Assembly: GCA_948567375.1 (NCBI GenBank)
Contig: OX419757.1
Span: forward strand, 30,070,001-30,134,000
Direction of reading: 5' to 3'
From: Lunularia cruciata
Lineage: Eukaryota; Streptophyta; Marchantiopsida; Lunulariales; Lunulariaceae
DNA: 64,000 bases
The notes under the pieces are model-generated. The model searched no databases and was not told the origin of the DNA. It saw only the letters and a program-made list of their open reading frames with translations. The translations under genes were made by a program, and so were the position numbers. The stretch's first letter is position 1. Every line of letters begins with the position of its first letter. This document shows, piece by piece, positions 46,948 to 59,400 of the stretch.

Positions 46948-47433
46948 TTAAATCTATGTTGATGTATTCTCTAATTTAGACAAGTAGATAGAATATTCTT
47001 ACATTATAGTATAGTGTAAGAGGATTCTATATACTCGTCCAATAAGACACTGATGGACATAGAACTAATGTCTACGTGTAACTTGAAAGAATGAATAATA
47101 TACATTAGTTGAACGCCTTCATATAGTATCAAAGACTTAACGTTACCCTAAAGTTATCACCAAGACTTAAAAATACCTCAAGTTAGCATAACAAATTAAC
47201 AATACCCCCAGGTGTCGAGTGGTTCAAAATGTCTCGTTGGTGAGAAGTTTCGTGTATCGTTAACTCATTCACAATTACAAAACAAAGATGTTCAACTAAC
47301 AAATTACATGTACTTTGTCGTTACCATGAAACATTGAGGGTGTATGTACACTTGGACACATGTGTCTTATTATATAGTGTAGGAAGATTCTATTTACTTG
47401 TCAAAATTGGAGACTACATCAATATAGATTAAA
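46948..47433. mobile_element. Fold-back element with long imperfect inverted repeats
   Basis: The left end from 46948 (AATCTATGTTGATGTA, then GACAAGTAGATAGAAT, then AATAAGACAC) is mirrored by the reverse complement of 47433 leftwards (AATCTATATTGATGTA, GACAAGTAAATAGAAT, AATAAGACAC). The left arm has about 30 extra bases. Further inside, ACATTAGTTGAAC near 47102 is mirrored near 47290-47305, so the pairing extends inwards. No coding frame. The size of about 490 bp fits a MITE or fold-back element. The target duplication was not identified. Confidence 0.6.
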
Positions 47434-48059
47434 AAAACAGAATTCCTGAAAATCATAAGATTCAACTCTAGAGTAATATATTTTGAACTTTGGAAGAATT
47501 TGATATGATCTAAATAAAAATATTAATGAAAGATAAAACACATTTTCTATTTTACATAATGTATTCATTGATCCAGACAGTACAATTGGGACACATTGTG
47601 AAATTGGACTTGTGTTCCTTGACATTTTGCAATTCATTTTTTGACTTTTCAATTTAAACACAACTCTAAGAGTTCAATTTCAGATTTAAAAATACTAAAA
47701 ACAAGATACTGAATTTTATTTTTATTTTAAATATATGCATACATATCATTCTAAATTATATATAGCTAGAAATATTATATGATTTTAATTCATTAAATTA
47801 TATAACTATAAGATTAGAAAATCAATGAGTTGCAATGAAAAAGTTTGTATTAAATGTTCAAATGTTATCATATTATGATTTTTTAGCAAATAAAAATAAA
47901 AATAAATTATTATTTTTATCTATGTAATGTTTCAATAGATTATACGAACAATCCTTATTTATCCATTACCATATGAGCAATTTATCTACATTCAAGTGAT
48001 CTTGCACTTTTCCAAGGCTCTAATGTATATAAATGGTGGAGCCTCCCTGAAGAGTAAAG
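47434..48059. other. Very AT-rich intergenic DNA
   Basis: Long A/T runs (47690-47950) and no coding or repeat signal recognised. Confidence 0.5.
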
Positions 48060-49180
48060 TGTTTTAGTATTACAAGTGGTGAGTGAGAGTAAAGCATAGA
48101 AAGTAGGACATTTGAGAGCAATAGTAGAGTGTGGAGTTAAAGTGTCTGAGTGTGAGGTGATTGAGAGATGTTGCACATTGTTGTTAATCTACCTCTCCCA
48201 AACCATTTTCTCATCAAGTGTCATATTTTACTTTGTGATCATTTCTGTGCATGCATGGTAACTTATTTTGGTCCTACATTCATAACATTTGTAATGGAGA
48301 ACCCATATCCTATTATCCTTCATGTGCTTACCTTTTGGTAAGTTTGGGATTTCACCATTTAAATGCTTTGGTAGAAGATGCACCATAAATATTGCTCAAG
48401 GTTTTGGGGTTGGAGTTTGGATGCTCATGTGTCAAAAAAGTGGTTGCATAGTGTTCAAAGTACAACGAATTAACTCTCACCAAGTTAGGACTAGGGTTTT
48501 GCAAGTTTGAGAAGGTTCCACAAGGTCATTTGGGAACAAAAGACAACCAATAGAGAGAAGCATATAGGCTACAATCTAAAGACACAAAACATGAGATTTG
48601 AATAATTGATGCTTGAGATATAATCAATTGAAGTAAGGGAATCTAATTCATACCCAAGAAAACACTTTGGAGGATTTTAATGTTCTAAAATAGTTTTTCA
48701 TAATAGGGTTGAAATTTAGACAAAATTTTGGTTGTGTATTACCCAAGAATTACTATATTCAAGTTAATTTTAATCCTGATATAATCAATTGAAGTTGAAG
48801 TACTTGAAATCAAGGTTTTGGGGTGCAAATTATGAATATATCCTAAATTCTCTATGCTCTTGGTATATAAGTGCCTCATATTATCCTTGCTCTGTCCAGG
48901 AGCTGTTCCCAATCTGTAGTACAAGAGCTGCTTCTAACTTGCACTCCAAATGGGGTGATCCTATGACATTTTATTAAGTAAAAAATTCCAAAAATAGAGA
49001 ATTGCTTGGATCATCTCCATGCTTTGCTAATTTGATTGTAAGTTCCATTGGCTTAGATTGGTGTGCAAGCATTGTGCTTAGGTTTCTTTTCCGTAGGAGT
49101 GTTGCGTATTTCTCCTTGGAAATGTTAGAAGTGATAACCAACAAACCAAGAGTGTGTGTCATGATTGCAAGTTAGGTTGT
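48060..49180 (+). repeat. Unclassified dispersed repeat, copy 2
   Basis: Partner of 2769-4650, same orientation, with a shorter middle. Shared blocks include CATTTTCTCATCAA, the segment around GGAGAACC/GGAGACC to ATTATCCTT, and the end block around GTGCAAGCATTG to TATTTCTCCTTG. No protein motif seen. Confidence 0.5.
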
Positions 49181-52100
49181 CTTGGGAATTGGTGTAGAAG
49201 TTCTTGACGGTTAAAATAGTGAGGACTACAACTACCTATGATAAGTTACTTACAACCTCCTACCTATCAACTCCACAACTAAACACCTGGTCTATTCTTA
49301 TAGAACAAGGCAAAGCACAACAACTTTTATTCAATACATTATACTATTCAACACCTCTATTCACTTCATCTCCTTTATGGATTTATTAATCATCTTGATG
49401 TAAACATATTATGTTTACATTTCATTTTCACTTCATTAGATTTAATGAGTTCTCCATCACTTGTTCTTTGAAATTTTTTTGCTCTCATCTCCTCATATCA
49501 AACACTCTATAATGAGTATGATGTTCTTGGACTTCTTCCATATATTCCAAGCTATTGTTATAAATATTATCCTTTTATTTTATTTCATGCTTCCTCATAT
49601 CAAAACTATAAACATTTCTTATATGTCTAAGTATATCTCACAAGTATAACAACAACATATCAAATAAAACACATAACATAGACTTCAATTTCTACTTCAA
49701 GGGAAATATTTCTTGCTCTTTGAATTTTTGAAAATCATGCTTTAAATACTTTTGTGTAATGTAGACCATTGAGGCCATGGTGGAGATAGTTTGATGTATA
49801 AGAGAGCTTGGAATGAATAAACTAGATCTTCAAGGTAAGGCAAAAGTACATCCATGAGGAATGTATCACATAAGAAACCATCAAACATTAATGGAACAAA
49901 AAGTGTTTGTAGCTTATATTGATAATGTTTATAAATACCATCACCAATATTATTGTATCTATTGTCCTAAGGGAGCTTTGTAAAAAATATACTTACATGT
50001 TTGAATTAGAGAGGCTCAAGAAGTCTACTCTTGTGTAAAATGCACAAACTATTGGAGGATTTTTCTATTATTTATATAAACTTCAAAACTTTACAAATAA
50101 AAAAATGGAAAAATAGATTCCATAAAAGAATTTTCAAGCCATGTATATGATATACTCAATATAGCAAGACTAAAGAGTAGAGACAACATAGAATAAATTC
50201 TCTTATATAGAGATAAATATAAGGAGCTATAATAATAGTATCTTTGCAACATAAAATTTCCCTACTCATCTACATTTTTATTATAGGATCATAGGAACCT
50301 CTAGACCAACCAGAATCCAAAATACCATGTAAGTCAAAGATGACAAGCTTGCAAAGTTGTTCTAACTACACAAGATTATATAATTGGATGTGCATTCTAA
50401 TAAAGCAAAAGTAGATATAAAGCTTGAAAGCCTTGGCCACCTTTTGGAACAAAAGGCAAAAGCAATAAATCATATAAACAAAAGAAAGATAGATGCATAA
50501 ACATAAATGCTAAAGTATAAATATGTAAGTAATGTGTATATGGAAGATCTAAACAAAGTTCTTCAAAAGATAGATAGATATACCAGTGAGCAAGTAAAAG
50601 CTTGCAACTTCTAGTTGTTTTTTCATGATGAATACCTTTGACCTCCTTAAGCCTAAATTGCACAACTTGATCCAATAAATAGACTAATAATAATAGTTTC
50701 CTTGTGCCACTATGTGAAAATGATCTTTGATTTATGAGTCTTTCCTTGTGTGTGGTTTTTGATCATGAGATATATATTTGGGTGCAAATTTTTTTTGAAA
50801 CATCCTAAAGATGATTTATTTCAATCTCAAGTCTCCCAATGCTTACATAATCATCATCAACCAAATTCTATAAACCATAGGACAAAAATCCTCCATACTT
50901 ATCAAAAGCATAAGAATTCAAGTTCATATTATAAATAAAGTTGTAGATGAAGACTATAGTATCCATAAAAGTATTGAATGAATAACTTTGAATGATAGAT
51001 CTCTAATTGAAAATTACAATTACTATATTTTTAGGAATTGTTTAGAGAAATTGAGTCCTAGCATTGGTAGATAAATAATATGAGACACATACAAACCTTT
51101 CCAAAAACTCTATATTTCTGCAAAATGATTATTATCCTTATTATGAACAAAAGGCTCATTAAACTGATATAACTTATATAGTAGTAAATTGATATAGCTC
51201 ATAGTTAGTATCATTACACTTCTTGAGGAATAGTAGTATTAGAGAATTTCAAATAGATGCACCAACTATAGAATGCCTAAAAAATTTTTACCCATGTTCT
51301 TCATCTCCCATGTGATGACTTTGAAAAGCTATGAAGTCATTTAGAAGTGCCTTCTACTTCTCTTGGTTTGATGATTTTTTCCCCTTCACTTGGTTTGATG
51401 ATAAATAATTATTGTCTTACCATTCAAGTAAGTGTGTACATCAGTTTTTCTATCCAATCAACTCCTTTGACTTCTTGTTGAAAAATACTGCCAATGTTTG
51501 ACACTCATGGAACTTCAACTTCTAGTATGTCCAAAGGCTTAGATGTTGATATTGATGTTATACTTCTTTTAATATCTTGAACATATCTTGGAGTCTTCTT
51601 TCAATCATGTTGTTTTATCATTCATACTCTATAAAAGACTAGGATATCAAAGTGTCTTCTTGAACAAGATATTTGTTGCAATAATACAATAGGAAATGGA
51701 AAGAATGGATCCTTCATTTTCCACTCTCTAGAAGGAAAAAAACACTTCCTTTGTTATAGTTTAAACTTTGCTTTTCTTCCTTATAATTATATCATAGTCA
51801 TCAAGTTGTTGCTTGTTGAGCTACTTGTTGAGGTTGACCCAAGTCTAGTAGAAAATATGATGTTGTATATAGCCTAGCCACCTCCTTTGCCTAAGTAGTA
51901 TTAAACATGACTAATACTTTCTCCTTTATTTTTTGCAAAGCATAAAACAAAATATAAGTCTTGAACATAATATATTGGAAGTGTTATATACCAAAATAAA
52001 CAAAGAACCATAATAGGAAGAAGGAAAAATGAAAAAATCCTTGTGAGCTTTTTATCAAAGTAGCAAGAAAATAAAGCTCACCACAAACTTTAGCAAGGTG
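49181..52100. other. AT-rich DNA without recognised genes
   Basis: Frames under 95 codons, none with a known domain. No polymerase or transposase motif. Probably old, decayed repeats. Confidence 0.4.
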
Positions 52101-52107
52101 TTTAGAG

Positions 52108-52154
52108 TTTGTCTTTGGTTTACATAGATGGTGTGTAAATCAAAGACAAAACAA
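52108..52154. repeat. Hairpin, 18-bp arms with one mismatch
   Basis: GTTTGTCTTTGGTTTACA and TGTAAATCAAAGACAAAC flank an 11-nt loop. Only one non-identical pair (a G-T pair in RNA). Confidence 0.85.
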
Positions 52155-53010
52155 GGTGGTTTTCTCATCACTTTATATTCCACTCTATTGAGTATCTAAT
52201 AACTAAATATACTAAATTTCCCTTTAATTAGCAATACTAATTTACTTCTGAATTAAGTATTATTAAGCTTAGCTAATTCTAACTAAATCAAAACCACCAA
52301 AATAGTACTAGAGACTAATGTAGATCATAAAGTTTATAAATCATTGACCTTCCTTGAAATAAGGTAGAGATATTCCTCATGAATTGACATGTCAACTATA
52401 CAAATTTTTTTCTTTATGAGTGACTTTGCTTGGTTCTCAACTCATGGTTCACTTTCATACATTGATGCATGATCTTTTTCATTGCTTGTGTAGAGTGCAA
52501 AATATAATCTCAAGTAATATATCAAGAATCTTTAGAGATTTGATCAAATCAACTTTCATTGTTAGCTTTTGTAAGACCGTGTAATTTCTATTGGGAAGCT
52601 TCCAAGCATATTCCTTAGGAATTAAAACCTTTTTCTAATTATAAATCAAAAAATATTTCAAGGTCAAGTTAAATCTACCTGAACAGACCAAATTTTATTA
52701 CAAACATCATCTGGCTTGGTCAAATCAATAGGATTTTAATATCTCTTATATACCAAAGGAGTTCAACTCCAATATGTTGGTCATACTTAGATATTAAAAT
52801 CTATTAAAATATTTGTCTCCAATATAAAATATTACTCAAGAGGTCACAGTATAAATTAACTAAACTATAATATAATCTAGTTTAAATTTCCCAAGTGGAG
52901 TTTCATGGAGTATCAAAAAACTAAATATTGGTTCTTTCTCCTTACTTAGTCCTATTAACTTAGTTAGAGGTACCCTTAAATTATGATTTATTGAATTTAA
53001 CTAGCTATAA
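52155..53010 (-). repeat. LTR-like repeat, family T, minus orientation, internally duplicated
   Basis: The reverse complement of about 52590-52780 matches 12640-12800, including the TATATAAGAG box and the TTTAACTTGACCTTGAAATAT segment. Two similar blocks with CCTTTAATTAG/CCTTAAATTATG and AACCACCAAAATA landmarks occur at about 52190-52320 and 52910-53050, so it carries a direct duplication or two overlapping copies. Boundaries uncertain. Confidence 0.42.
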
Positions 53011-53226
53011 CTAACTCAGAACCACCAAAATACTCTTAGAGACAAATGTGAATTTTAGTATTATAGTATGCTAGGTTAAAATTGTACAAACCTTTACTAA
53101 AAGCATACAATAATTTTCCATACAAAATATAGTAGTAAGGATCTTAGTTTGTGGCCAATTTTGCATTCTCTTATGTCTTCTTTTGATACAACCTTGAGAT
53201 GGAATGGTGAGCCATGAGTAATTTCT

Positions 53227-53985
53227 TAGTTTTACTTATGTCTTTCTATGCCAAAGTCTTTGGTCTTGCCACTAACCTCTTCTTCTTTGGCAGGCCAAGG
53301 TGCTTGCACTCCGATCTTGTAGTGAGTTAATACATTGTATGCTTATAGCTCAGAAATTTGGATGCATAGGAAGACTTTCAAATAAATTATTATATCTTGT
53401 TGATTTTGACAAACCTTCAACTACATTATTTTGTAGTTGCAATTTGTATAATAAATAATTTTTCCAAAATAAGTTCCTTAGTGATAGCTTCACAAAGGAT
53501 GGTGGATATGTTGATGTCATAAAGAATGAAATTTTGACATCCAATAATATGATCTTGTCAAGCTGCAAATTATGTAGTGAATTACCAAATCCTTCTTGTA
53601 AATTATGGACTAGATCCTATATTGACTTGATCTTAGTTTTGCTTCTATCTTTCTATCTTTGCCAAAGCCTTTGATCTTGTGATTAATCTCTTCTTCTTGG
53701 CAGGCTAAGATGCTTGCACTTTGACATTGTAAGTGAGTTATCATGTCACACACTTGGAAATTATTGGGGTTTTATGAAGACTTGCAAATAAAATTCTTGT
53801 GTCTTGTTGATTATGATAGAGCTTTGAACCATATTATCCTACATGTGCCTTTGTATAATGTTTTTATAGTCAACATCATTTTTTCAAAATAAGTTCCTTA
53901 GTGATGACTTCCCAAAGGTTGATATGTTGATGTCCAACAAAGGATTAGATGTTGACATCCAAGAGCATATGTTGAGAAGCTAATT
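53227..53985 (+). repeat. Direct duplication of about 350 bp
   Basis: Blocks near 53245-53570 recur near 53645-53980 in the same order: GCCAAAG, CTTCTTCTT, GGCAGGC, AAATTCTTGTGTCTTGTTGAT/ATTATATCTTGTTGAT, AAAATAAGTTCCTTAGTGAT and ATATGTTGATGTC. About 70-75% alike. No coding motif. Confidence 0.7.
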
Positions 53986-55237
53986 GAGATAATGAATCTT
54001 TTCCTTCTTATAGATTGAACTATCAAGTCTTGGGAGCCTATTGAATAAAGCACACCTCATTGGAAAGTTTTTGGACTATCCTCTTCAAATAGTTTTTTTA
54101 TAAAAAGTTTATTTGCAAAAGCCATATAGAAGACATGTTTGCTAAATGGTTGTTCAATTAGCTAAAAAAGGTGAACATTATACAATCCATAGTCAATAAT
54201 CATGCCAATATTCTTAGGTGTAATGTGATCTTGTTCTTCCACTCAAAGCACTAGCTTGTCTAACCCATGAGCATAATTGCAAAAATCAAATATGTATGTT
54301 GTGTAGATATTCTTGTTATGGATATACAACTTGAAGAAATAGGAGCATGACATCCTCCAAACAAGTAGTAGGTACATTCTACAAATAATCAAACTTGAAG
54401 TTGAAATTTGAATGTGAAATGACCTGCATTTTAAAAAATGTTACAAGGGCTCACATGCTTTCTAGAAAATAGAAAAGAATAGAGTTGTCTCAAAAAAGCT
54501 TACAAGGAATCCAAAAAGAGGAAAAATGTAGAAGCCTAAGAATGCTCACAAGGTTTGCAAGAAAATAAAATAAAATGAAATAATTATATTTATATAAAAT
54601 TAAATAAATATCACAAAGTTTTATAGGCTTTTTCATAAAAGAAGTGAAAATGGTGAGAATGCTAAGATTTAAGCAAATGTTAAAACATGTACTCACATGA
54701 AAAGCCATGGCCCAATAGATGATAATATGGTACAATCTAGTTCATCCATATAGCCATAGTATGCTGGAGCTTGTTGAAAAGATTTAGCAAGGGTTTTCTT
54801 CAAAATGCACAATGACCTTATAATCTCTACTTGTTGAGTTTTATAATGGATGACCTTTATGGCCTCTATTAAACCTAACAACAATACAACTACAAACTAT
54901 TGGCCAAAAATTCTATCACTAATTTTGGAGTCACAAGAAAATCTTGCAAGAACTTGCAAGCTTTTCTCCCTCAAGATGCTATATATATAAAATTTGACAA
55001 GCATGCAACAATTTACACCAAAAAATATATCTTTTATAAAGAAATATAGCAAAAAAAAGACAAGTTTTTTTTGCTAAAGATATTCATAATAGCAAATCAA
55101 GGCTCTCATAAGTACTCAAGAGCTTTTCTAATTTCTTGACCTACAATATATTTTTGATCACATATAACATTTTAAGCCTATCTATCTTGTGTAATTGGAC
55201 AACAAAGATACATACTAAAATCTTGTAGAACATGGTA
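53986..55237. other. AT-rich DNA without recognised genes
   Basis: Short frames only; nothing recognised. Confidence 0.4.
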
Positions 55238-56038
55238 CATGAAACATTCTTGTAACTTGATGAAATACTACTTCTCTCTTGTAATACTACAAGGACAAGA
55301 GAACTCTCCAAGAGTTAAAAGAGGAAACACCAACTTCACACTCAATACTTTGATGCCCAAAGGAGCACCTTCTCTCTATTATATAGCAACGAGGATCCCC
55401 TCAAAGGAAAATCCACCCTTAGATCAAATACATGGATTGGTGACCTATCCACAAGCTTTACCCTTAGATTAGTTGCTTGGGTGGGTCACATGTCAGTCCT
55501 TGTCCTATCTAGTTGGTCAAATAGATTTGATCAAAGGGAATCCTTAAGGAATCTTGTAAGGAGCTCAAAATCACGTGGATGAGGTATCTCGCCTATGTAG
55601 AAAGCTCTCAATGAGACAAATCATAAGGGGAGAAGACAAGCTTTTGTCCTTAGAGGGGGTGGATTACTTCATTTTCAAGGCCTAATTCATCCATTTAAGC
55701 CTTTGAAATTGGCTCTAAAGTTATTTTTGGCTATTTTTGGTTTCTACCCTATTAGTAGAAGTACTCTTTTGGTGACACTTCTATCTATTCTACCTAGCCC
55801 ATTGTACACAATATCCTTCTAGATACTACCAACATAATTGTCACCTCTAGATAATATGTCTAGCTGTTGATATTACATCTCTCCACCATTGTATTTTCAC
55901 TTCTATATTGCACAAGATGTTGAGTTGGAACTTGTTAATGCTCATGAAACATTCTTCTAATTTGATGAAATACTACCTTTATCTCCACCATTGAATTTCA
56001 CTTCTATATTACACAAGATGTAGAATTATAACTTGTAA
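55238..56038 (+). repeat. Tandem duplication of about 100 bp, first unit split by a solo LTR
   Basis: Unit 1 is 55238-55279 plus 55883-55942 and unit 2 is 55943-56038. Both run CATGAAACATTCTT, TGATGAAATACTAC, CTCCACCATTG, CACTTCTATATT and CACAAGATGT in order. Unit 2 is uninterrupted and so shows the empty target site. Confidence 0.85.
55275..55882 (-). mobile_element. Solo LTR, family S, with TSD
   Basis: The LTR at 55280-55877 (TGTAATACT...GATATTACA) is flanked by TCTCT on both sides (55275-55279 and 55878-55882). It aligns with 10269-11002, including the CCTATTAGTAGAAGTAC and GGAGCACCTTCTCT blocks. It is about 130 bp shorter through internal deletions. Confidence 0.9.
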
Positions 56039-57199
56039 ATACTTGCAAGGTTTTATTAAGGTTATGACATGGCCTATATCTATTGCTATTGGTCCATGTA
56101 AAGAAATCAAATAAATAAAAGTCCTTCTAGTATAAAATGAAAGTTTGCACCCCTATCTTTGTTTTTTCAAAGTTGCTCAAACCTTGCTAACTTATCTAAT
56201 CTTGTCTTTAGATTTTGCATCAGGCAAAAACCACTCCCAAAAGAGAGTATTGTCACTCTTTGTGGTGCACTTTAGCAAAAAGAAAATCATAAAAAAAAAT
56301 CACTTCCACTGTAAGCCTAGCCGGGATTGCTCTTGAAGGTAATGGTTTGTCCAACTTTGAGTGCCAATTCATTCCAAAGATACAATGCTTGCAAATGTGC
56401 TCTACCCTTCCCAAAAGGCACAACTTGGAGATTGAATTTCAATTCTATGGTACTATGTGTATGGTGAGCTTCCCAATCCACTCATTGCACAAGTTCTCTA
56501 CTTCAAATCATTTAGTGCATACCTTGATTAGGAGCAAGTACCTACTCATCACTAAGTATCAAAGATCTATTATGAAATTCCTCTTGCCTAAACATTGAAC
56601 AACACACAAAATGAAGGATATAAAACTTGCAAACTTTATTGGTAATCAAAGTCTGCATTACACAAAAGAACAAACACAACTTCCTATGACACTCAACCTT
56701 ATATACTAATTTGGCTTTGAGCCAAATGGATCAAAATCCCTAGTGAATCCTGAAAAATCCCAATCTAAATTATCCATCACTACTTTTGACTATCATAATC
56801 CCATCTTATCCTAATCATTTGCAGAATGATTAGGCTCCTTCATGTGTCAGGAGAGATATCAGACCCCACCTTTTCTAATTTGAGTGTACAGCCTCAAGTA
56901 CCTTAACAAACCCGAGGGTACTCCTCCACAAGTATGAATAATTCCAAGTTCAATACAATTCCAAGGCACTAGTCCTCAACTTTATACAATTCTGAGTGTC
57001 ACTTAACTCTAAGGGCACTCCTCCTAAAACATATACACAACTTCAAGTGCAAACACAACTCACCTACTCAGAGTGCTTGACTAATGTATAACTCTGAGTA
57101 CCTAATCCTTGCCAAAGAGTGCTTGCCTTACCAAAGGACTTCCTCTCCGGGGAGTGGCTTGGACTGAAACTGTTGGGGGTGAAGGACTTTGTTCACTTC
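56039..57199 (-). repeat. LTR-like stretch downstream of family U copy ii
   Basis: On the minus strand it follows the family U reading frame. It contains CTGACACATG and GATTAGGATAAGA near 56855-56800, then AGTATATAAGG (TATA-like) near 56712-56702. The insert at 21630-21790 has the same order downstream of copy i. This suggests a 3' LTR. Exact ends were not found. Confidence 0.4.
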
Positions 57200-59400
57200 T
57201 TAGGTATCTAATTATTTGGTCTGTCTATGCTTAGATACCTTTCTATTTCCAATAAGAAGGTCTAGCATACTTCATTGAACTTCTTGTTTGAGTGCTCCAT
57301 CAAGTGTAAGGACAGATTGTTCATTTGTACATCCTCATAGCCCTGATTTTGTAAGCATTGGACTTGGATCTTCAAGTTGTGGCATTTGGTTCTCAAGGTG
57401 TGCACTACTCCTTCTTCTTTCAGCATCTCCATGAATAGTGTTTTGGTCTCCTCTAGTTGGAGTAGTGCTTTTAGCTGGTCCTCTTCCCTCTACTTTGACT
57501 GTTTGCTCCATTTTGCATTCTGATCTTCCAGCACTTGGAGGATTTTTTCATTCTTAACTCTCTTGTCTCCTACCTCCTTGGTGAGACATTCATGTTGTAT
57601 TGATACTTCTTCTTTGTACTCTTGCATCTGCAACTCCAAAGTTACTACTCAGTCATGTTTCTCCTTCAAAGCACTCCAAGTGCTCTCCACCTCTTGGCAC
57701 TTGCTGCAAATTTGGTCTTTGGCTTCCTTCTTAAACTGGTTGAACTTGAGGCAAAGTTCCCTCTAATCCCCTTAGAACCTTGGGGTCTGTGTTGCTTGAT
57801 GATATTGCTTATTATGCTATGGCGCTCCTTCTTGTGAGCTCTTGGTTCTCATGTAGTAAGGCACTTACCTTGAATCCTTGCCTTGTACACGTCTCTGGCC
57901 TTTGCTACCTTGTCCTTCACAAGGTCTTCTTTGGCCTTTTGAGTGTAGAATTTTGTATGCATGACTTTGATTAAAGTGGTATAGTCTACCACATCAAGGC
58001 ACTTGGCTTGGTACTTGGGAAAAAACACCTCCATCAGTTGCAATGCAATGCTTCCCAAATGGATGATAAGAGCTTGAGCCTTATTGCACCTGCACCAACT
58101 TGGAACTTGTAGGTGCCCCTTGTACTTTAATCTACACTTTGGGTGTAGCCTCTGGAAGATCAGTCACAATGTCAACTTCCTTGTCTTCTTCATCATTGTA
58201 TATGATGTGATCTTCTTCCTCTATATGATTCTTAACCTCCTCCCATCTGGCCAAAGTTCTTGGTCCTTTGAGCACTTGGCCCTATCTTGCATCTCCAATG
58301 TGGCTTCTTCTTCTTGCACATCTAGACTCAATGGTGCCTACTTAAGCATTGTTACTTCTTCCATCATGTGCTCTTCTTCATCTATTGGGCCGTCCTCATC
58401 TATATTTTGGTCATGGACTTATGGAGCAGATTGGGAATCTTCCTAGGTTTCTCTTCCTTCATTATTGTCTCCTAAAGTGGGAGGTTGATCCTTGTAGAGA
58501 GAAGGATCCTTGCTCCTCTTTGTCCTTGCCTTCATCTACTTCAATGTCCTTGGCTTCATGTTTTGCAAAGGATACTTCAACAATCTGGATGCTTGCCTTT
58601 GACTTATTTTCTAGAGGAAGTGGCTTCTTCTTTGGTGTGGTTTTCTTCCTTTTTTAAGCCTTTGGCAAGGCCAATTCTTCAACTATAGGCATGAATTGGC
58701 CTGTCTCTACAAACATAGCATTAGCCAGTTGATACTTGGCAATCTGCGTAGGTTCTTCAAGTTCCAATTCAAAATAACCTACAAGATGAAAATGGTTAGG
58801 GAATCTCTTCCTTGCTTCCTTCATTAGCAGATTTGTACCCATGTTATAATGCATAAAAAAAGGAGCAATGTAGGTATTACCTCCTTTGTCTTCAAAGTCT
58901 TGGTGCAACAGCTTGCACGACTTGTCAAACATCTCTACTCAATCTATAAACTCTCTTGAATACATGTAATCAAAGAACACTACCTTGCTATTGGTCAAGT
59001 AGGTAGTTCTTTCTATTTGAAGAGCTTCATAATTGCTTCTACAATGGCTCTTTGTGCAAGGTCCTTGTAATTGGCTACACTCCATCCATTTTTCTTGGAG
59101 TGCTTGCTATCAAAGTGGCTCTTGGCTTCAGGAGTAGGCTCCTTGTCTACAAATTTTCTATTTATGCTCATGGCTCTTGCAACCCTAAAATCCGGGCCAA
59201 GTACCATTTGCCAATGGTCCCTTCTCTAGTTCAATGGGTTACCTCCCATTCCTCCTAAAGTTTTCTTTCTTTTTATTATCATCTCATGGATCATATGAAA
59301 AATTAGACAACTCCCAGCTCCAAAGTAGGAATCCTATGTGTTTACTTCTAATTATATCAATTCTACAATATACTATCCATTTGTTGATAGTAGGAGATCT
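57200..59400 (-). pseudogene. Unknown repeated protein family U, copy ii
   Basis: On the minus strand from about 59390 it reads KWIVYCRIDIIRSKHIGF then LLWSW, then NGWSVANYKDLAQRAIVEAI followed by MKLFK (59080-59010). Near 58870-58760 it reads PFFMHYNMGTNLLMKEARKR and FPNHFHLVGYF. These are the three diagnostic blocks of copies i and iii in the same order. Downstream (58060-57300) is a lysine-, glutamate- and arginine-rich, coiled-coil-like region broken by stops. Plus-strand frames rich in L, S and C in this interval are antisense shadows. Function unknown. Confidence 0.62.

Noticed and set aside
57563-58688. Overlapping plus-strand frames rich in leucine, serine and cysteine, resembling membrane proteins
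   Set aside because: They are antisense to the lysine/glutamate-rich tail of family U copy ii on the minus strand.
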